Shown piece after piece: positions 5,855-11,268 of a stretch of DNA of 11,268 nucleotides. Numbering within the stretch: position 1 is the first letter of the stretch; each line of letters starts with the position of its first letter. The stretch spans positions 1-11,268 of the forward strand of contig JAODMA010000077.1 in NCBI GenBank assembly GCA_025464545.1, given 5' to 3'. Below the pieces are notes generated by a model that was given only the letters and a program-made list of their open reading frames with translations, was not told the DNA's origin and made no database searches. The stretch is from Arthrobacter sp. GTDB lineage: Bacteria > Actinomycetota > Actinomycetes > Actinomycetales > Micrococcaceae. Made by a program: the position numbers and the translations under genes.

Positions 5855-6414
5855 ATAGGGATACCGACGGCGGGCTGCAGCCAGGCCGCGATCCCGACGA
5901 CATTGACGCTGCCCAGTCTGCGCTCAACAGGATGCGCGAGGCCGCCGCTGCGCGGGGTGAAATCCGGCGAAAAGCACCGCCCCGCGCCGGCGCGACCCCG
6001 CCCAAGCCCGGCCGCAGCGCTGGGGGTACCCGCGGCTTCGGGCAATTCCACGGAACCGGTCGGGATCCCCTGGGACTGGGAAAGGTTGTGGGCCGCCTCG
6101 TTGCCGAACGTGGCTGGTCCTCCCCGGTGGCGGTCGGCTCCGTGATGGCGGAATGGGCGACCCTCGTGGGCCCGGAGATTTCTGCTCACTGCACCCCTGA
6201 GAGTTTCGAGGACACCACGCTGCACGTCCGCTGCGATTCAACCGCCTGGGCCACGCAGCTTCGCCTCTTGAGCTTCAGTCTGCTGGAGAAGTTTAGGGCC
6301 GAGCTTGGCGACGGCGTCGTGACGAAGATCCAGGTGCTCGGGCCGGCGGCGCCGAGTTGGCGGAAAGGCAGCCGGACGGTCAATGGACGAGGGCCGCGGG
6401 ACACCTACGGATAG
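5851..6414 (+). CDS. dciA: DUF721 protein, likely replicative helicase operator DciA
   Basis: DUF721 proteins in this position (Rv0004 in Mycobacterium tuberculosis) are DciA, which acts with the DnaB helicase in initiation in bacteria that lack DnaC or DnaI. The 187-residue product has an N-terminal region of about 70 residues rich in Pro, Arg, Gly and Ala that looks disordered. The DUF721 domain follows from about DPLGLGKVV (72-80) through HVRCDSTAWATQLRLL (W133) to about residue 165. A basic tail ends in GRGPRDTYG, which I recall as conserved in actinobacterial members. The ATG at 5851 overlaps the recF stop (ATGA) and has GGAAG at 5842-5846. The family call rests on domain pattern and position; the helicase role is transferred from work on other species. 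It is the last gene before a 413-base gap. Confidence 0.9.
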   Translation: MNRDTDGGLQPGRDPDDIDAAQSALNRMREAAAARGEIRRKAPPRAGATPPKPGRSAGGTRGFGQFHGTGRDPLGLGKVVGRLVAERGWSSPVAVGSVMAEWATLVGPEISAHCTPESFEDTTLHVRCDSTAWATQLRLLSFSLLEKFRAELGDGVVTKIQVLGPAAPSWRKGSRTVNGRGPRDTYG

Positions 6415-6490
6415 GTCCCGCCGCCAGGAAGGGCTCCCGATCTGAAGCACTCCTTGCAAAAAGTATTGAAAGATCCGCAGACGGCGTGTA

Positions 6491-6506
6491 GGGCGCTTCG
6501 GCGCCC
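6491..6506 (+). terminator. Stem-loop with UUCG tetraloop, possible terminator of the dnaN-dciA unit
   Basis: GGGCGC-TTCG-GCGCCC is a perfect 6-bp GC stem closed by C and G around a TTCG loop, an exceptionally stable RNA hairpin type. It lies 76 bases after the dciA stop. The following bases (GGGGACTGTATAGG) contain no T run, so it is not a classical intrinsic terminator. High-GC Gram-positives often have such U-less hairpins downstream of genes, where they may terminate or stabilise transcripts. The structure is certain at sequence level; the function is inferred. Confidence 0.5.
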
Positions 6507-6592
6507 GGGGACTGTATAGGAACCCTAGACGGGGACACCGGGACGCTTGCAGGTGGAGCCTACGGCCTCCCAGCGGCACTTTCCTTCCCGCT

Positions 6593-6602
6593 TGAGGCCT
6601 CA
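6593..6602. repeat. 10-bp palindrome upstream of the gyrB promoter
   Basis: TGAGGCCTCA is a perfect inverted repeat ending 19 bases before the -35 hexamer of the gyrB promoter candidate. Its place would suit an activator or repressor site, but no regulator is identified and a chance occurrence in GC-rich DNA is possible. Confidence 0.25.
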
Positions 6603-6621
6603 GAATGCGGGTTTGCGCACC

Positions 6622-6649
6622 TTGGCACGGTAGAATCGTTGTAGATAAC
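6622..6649 (+). promoter_or_regulatory. Candidate gyrB promoter
   Basis: TTGGCA (6622-6627, five of six bases of TTGACA) is followed after 16 bases by GATAAC (6644-6649, four of six bases of TATAAT). Transcription would start near 6656-6659. An overlapping alternative -10, TAGAAT at 6631-6636, has no good -35. Gyrase promoters are classically induced by DNA relaxation, and a sub-optimal 16-base spacer could contribute to that here, but this is inference. Confidence 0.5.
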
Positions 6650-6656
6650 TGGGCGC

Positions 6657-8921
<2,265 letters not shown>

Positions 8922-8981
8922 CGGCCTTTACCGCCTACATATTCTTGGACCGATATATACCTGGAACGGAAAATTTAGACT

Positions 8982-11268
8982 ATGAGTGACGAAACACCCG
9001 AGATACCGGCCGGTTCCGCTGGCAACGAGCCCGTACTCGAAGGCGCTGTCCTGGACAGCGATGTGCTGACCGACCGCGTCGAACAGGTGGACCTGCAGAC
9101 AGAGATGCAGCGGTCCTACCTTGACTACGCCATGGCCGTCATTGTCGGCCGGGCCCTCCCCGATGTCCGCGACGGCCTCAAACCGGTACATCGGCGCGTG
9201 CTTTACGCGATGTTCGACGGGGGCTACCGCCCGGAACGTTCGTTCAACAAATGCGCGCGCGTGGTGGGCGAAGTCATGGGCCAATACCACCCGCACGGCG
9301 ACACCGCCATCTACGATGCGCTGGTACGGCTCATCCAGGACTGGACCATGCGCTACCCGTTGGCGCTCGGACAGGGCAACTTCGGTTCGCCGGGCAACGA
9401 CGGCGCAGCCGCCCCGCGGTACACCGAAACCAAAATGGCCCCCCTGGCCATGGAGATGGTCCGCGATATCGACGAGGAAACCGTCGACTTCCAGGACAAC
9501 TACGACGGCAAGAACCAGGAACCCACCATCCTGCCGGCGCGGTTCCCGAACCTGCTCGTCAACGGTTCCTCAGGCATCGCCGTCGGCATGGCCACCAACA
9601 TTCCGCCGCACAACCTCCGCGAGGTAGCCGACGGCGTCCAGTGGTACCTGTCCAACCCCACTGCCAGCCGGGAGGAGCTGCTCGAGGAGCTGATCCTGCG
9701 GATCAAGGGCCCCGACTTCCCGACGGGCGCCACCATCCTGGGCCACAAGGGCATCGAGGACGCCTACCGCACCGGCCGCGGCTCGATCACCATGCGCGCT
9801 GTCGTCAACGTCGAGGAACTCCAGGGCCGCACCTGCCTTGTGGTCACCGAGCTGCCCTACCAGGCCAACCCGGACAACCTGGCGATCAAGATAGCCGAGC
9901 TCGTCAAGGACGGCAAGATCTCCGGTATCGCCGACCTGCGGGACGAAACGTCCGGTCGCACCGGCCAGCGCCTCGTGATCGTGCTCAAACGCGATGCCGT
10001 GGCAAAGGTGGTGCTGAACAACCTTTATAAGCACACGCAGCTGCAGGACAACTTTGCCGCCAACATGCTGGCGATTGTGGACGGGGTGCCCCGTACCCTG
10101 AGCCTGGACGCCTTCATCCGCCACTGGGTTACCCACCAGATGGACGTCATCGCGCGTCGGACGCGATACCGCCTCCGCAAGGCAGAGGAAGAAGCGCATA
10201 TCCTGCGTGCCCTTCTCAAGGCGCTGGATGCCCTGGACGAGGTCATCGCCTTGATCCGGGCTTCCAACACCACCGAGGCGGCCCGCGACGGGCTCATGCA
10301 GCTGCTCGATATCGACGAACTCCAGGCCCGAGCCATCCTGGACATGCAGCTTCGCCGGCTGGCAGCCCTGGAACGCCAGAAGATCCAGGACCGCCACTCC
10401 GAACTCGAAGCCCTCATCGCCGAGTACAACTCGATCCTGGCCTCCGAGGAACGGCAACGCGAGATCATCAGTACCGAGCTCGGCGAAATCGTCGCCAAGC
10501 ACGGCGATGACCGCCGCACCAAGGTCCTGCTCGGCTTCGACGGTGACATGTCGATGGAAGACCTGATCCCGGAAGAGGAAATGGTCGTCACCATCACCCG
10601 TGGCGGTTACGTAAAGCGCTCCCGCAGCGACAACTACCGTTCGCAGCAGCGCGGCGGCAAGGGCATCAAGGGAGCGCAACTGCGCGGCGACGACGTCGTC
10701 GAGCACTTCTTCGTCACCACGACGCACCACTGGCTGCTGTTCTTCACGAATCTGGGCCGCGTCTATCGGGCGAAGGCTTATGAACTCGTGGAGGCCGGAC
10801 GCGACGCGAAGGGCCAGCACGTGGCCAACCTGCTTGCCTTCCAGCCGGACGAGCACATCGCCCAGGTGCTCGACCTGCGCGATTACCAGCAGTCGCCGTA
10901 CCTGGTACTCGCGACCAAGCGCGGGCTGGTCAAGAAGACCCGTCTCGAGGACTACGACACGAACCGTTCCGCCGGAGTTATTGCGATAAACCTGCGCGAC
11001 GGGGACGAGCTCGTTTCCGCCCAGCTGGTGTCCGAAAGTGACGACCTTATGCTGGTGTCCCGGAAGGGTCAGTCCATCCGTTTCACCGCGACGGACGAGG
11101 CCCTGCGCCCGATGGGCCGGGCTACGTCCGGAGTAACAGGCATGAAGTTCCGGGAGGATGACGAACTGCTCGCGGCCGACGTGGTCCAGGACGGCTCGTT
11201 CGTGTTCGTCGTCACGGAGGGCGGCTACGCCAAGCGCACCGCCGTTGAGGAATACCGGCTCCAGGGCC
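8982..11268 (+). CDS. gyrA: DNA gyrase subunit A (3' end beyond window)
   Basis: GyrA is the DNA cleavage and wrapping subunit of gyrase. The frame is open from ATG 8982 to the window edge: 762 codons plus one base, with no stop or frameshift. After a 25-residue leader longer than in E. coli come the winged-helix breakage domain with [20 protein letters not shown], the quinolone-resistance region [13 protein letters not shown] (T108 and D112 at the positions of E. coli S83 and D87), and the active-site tyrosine Y147 in [12 protein letters not shown] coiled-coil tower follows ([18 protein letters not shown] onward), then the C-terminal pinwheel with the GyrA box QQRGGKG (555-561), a minor variant of QRRGGKG. 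Family members of this group have roughly 850-900 residues, so about 100 or more are missing. The ribosome binding site is weak, with GGAACGGA at 8963-8970. The 60-base gap from gyrB is AT-rich and contains TATATA. Confidence 0.98.
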   Translation, partial: MSDETPEIPAGSAGNEPVLEGAVLDSDVLTDRVEQVDLQTEMQRSYLDYAMAVIVGRALPDVRDGLKPVHRRVLYAMFDGGYRPERSFNKCARVVGEVMGQYHPHGDTAIYDALVRLIQDWTMRYPLALGQGNFGSPGNDGAAAPRYTETKMAPLAMEMVRDIDEETVDFQDNYDGKNQEPTILPARFPNLLVNGSSGIAVGMATNIPPHNLREVADGVQWYLSNPTASREELLEELILRIKGPDFPTGATILGHKGIEDAYRTGRGSITMRAVVNVEELQGRTCLVVTELPYQANPDNLAIKIAELVKDGKISGIADLRDETSGRTGQRLVIVLKRDAVAKVVLNNLYKHTQLQDNFAANMLAIVDGVPRTLSLDAFIRHWVTHQMDVIARRTRYRLRKAEEEAHILRALLKALDALDEVIALIRASNTTEAARDGLMQLLDIDELQARAILDMQLRRLAALERQKIQDRHSELEALIAEYNSILASEERQREIISTELGEIVAKHGDDRRTKVLLGFDGDMSMEDLIPEEEMVVTITRGGYVKRSRSDNYRSQQRGGKGIKGAQLRGDDVVEHFFVTTTHHWLLFFTNLGRVYRAKAYELVEAGRDAKGQHVANLLAFQPDEHIAQVLDLRDYQQSPYLVLATKRGLVKKTRLEDYDTNRSAGVIAINLRDGDELVSAQLVSESDDLMLVSRKGQSIRFTATDEALRPMGRATSGVTGMKFREDDELLAADVVQDGSFVFVVTEGGYAKRTAVEEYRLQG

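Noticed and set aside
8936..8981. AT-rich gyrB-gyrA gap with TTGGAC and TATATA as an internal promoter
   Set aside because: The elements are only a few bases apart, so they cannot act as a -35/-10 pair; more likely just the weak ribosome binding region of gyrA.
9570..10856. 428-codon antisense frame over gyrA
   Set aside because: Opposite a highly conserved gene whose codon bias explains it; no motif or promoter seen.

Overview
The window is a chromosomal replication-origin locus of a high-GC Gram-positive bacterium. The gene order is rpmH (divergent, cut by the left edge), dnaA, dnaN, a 6-phosphogluconate dehydrogenase gene (gnd), recF, dciA (DUF721), gyrB and gyrA (cut by the right edge). 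Having gnd between dnaN and recF, and a DUF721 gene between recF and gyrB, is typical of Actinobacteria. The protein sequences resemble those of the Arthrobacter/Micrococcaceae group most closely, but that assignment is from memory of the families, not from a search.

Layout. Positions 1-46 hold the start of rpmH on the minus strand. Positions 47-510 are a non-coding divergent regulatory region with several DnaA boxes just upstream of dnaA. dnaA is 511-1932. Positions 1933-2515 are the dnaA-dnaN intergenic region. Its left half has many DnaA boxes followed by an AT-rich stretch with DnaA-trio-like triplets, so it is the likely oriC core. Its right half is GC-rich, and I assign no function to it beyond being the dnaN leader. 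dnaN (2516-3640), gnd (3750-4634), recF (4661-5854) and dciA (5851-6414) follow on the plus strand with short gaps, and recF and dciA overlap by ATGA. A 413-base gap (6415-6827) holds a UUCG hairpin, a good promoter candidate and a long leader for gyrB (6828-8921). gyrA (8982 to beyond 11268) follows after 60 bases.

How the genes work together. DnaA binds the boxes on both sides of its own gene, opens the AT-rich element and probably represses its own promoter. DciA is the likely helicase operator that works with DnaB. DnaN is the sliding clamp. RecF acts at gaps and stalled forks. GyrB and GyrA form the gyrase that removes positive supercoils ahead of the forks. Gnd is a metabolic enzyme (oxidative pentose phosphate pathway, NAD(P)H and pentose supply) embedded in the replication cluster.

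All genes look intact, with conserved catalytic motifs and no frameshifts. I see no mobile elements, CRISPR arrays, tRNA or rRNA genes, or horizontally acquired islands. I found no undescribed gene system. The points worth a second look are in the non-coding DNA: the arrangement of DnaA boxes, the trio-like opening element, and the gyrB leader.
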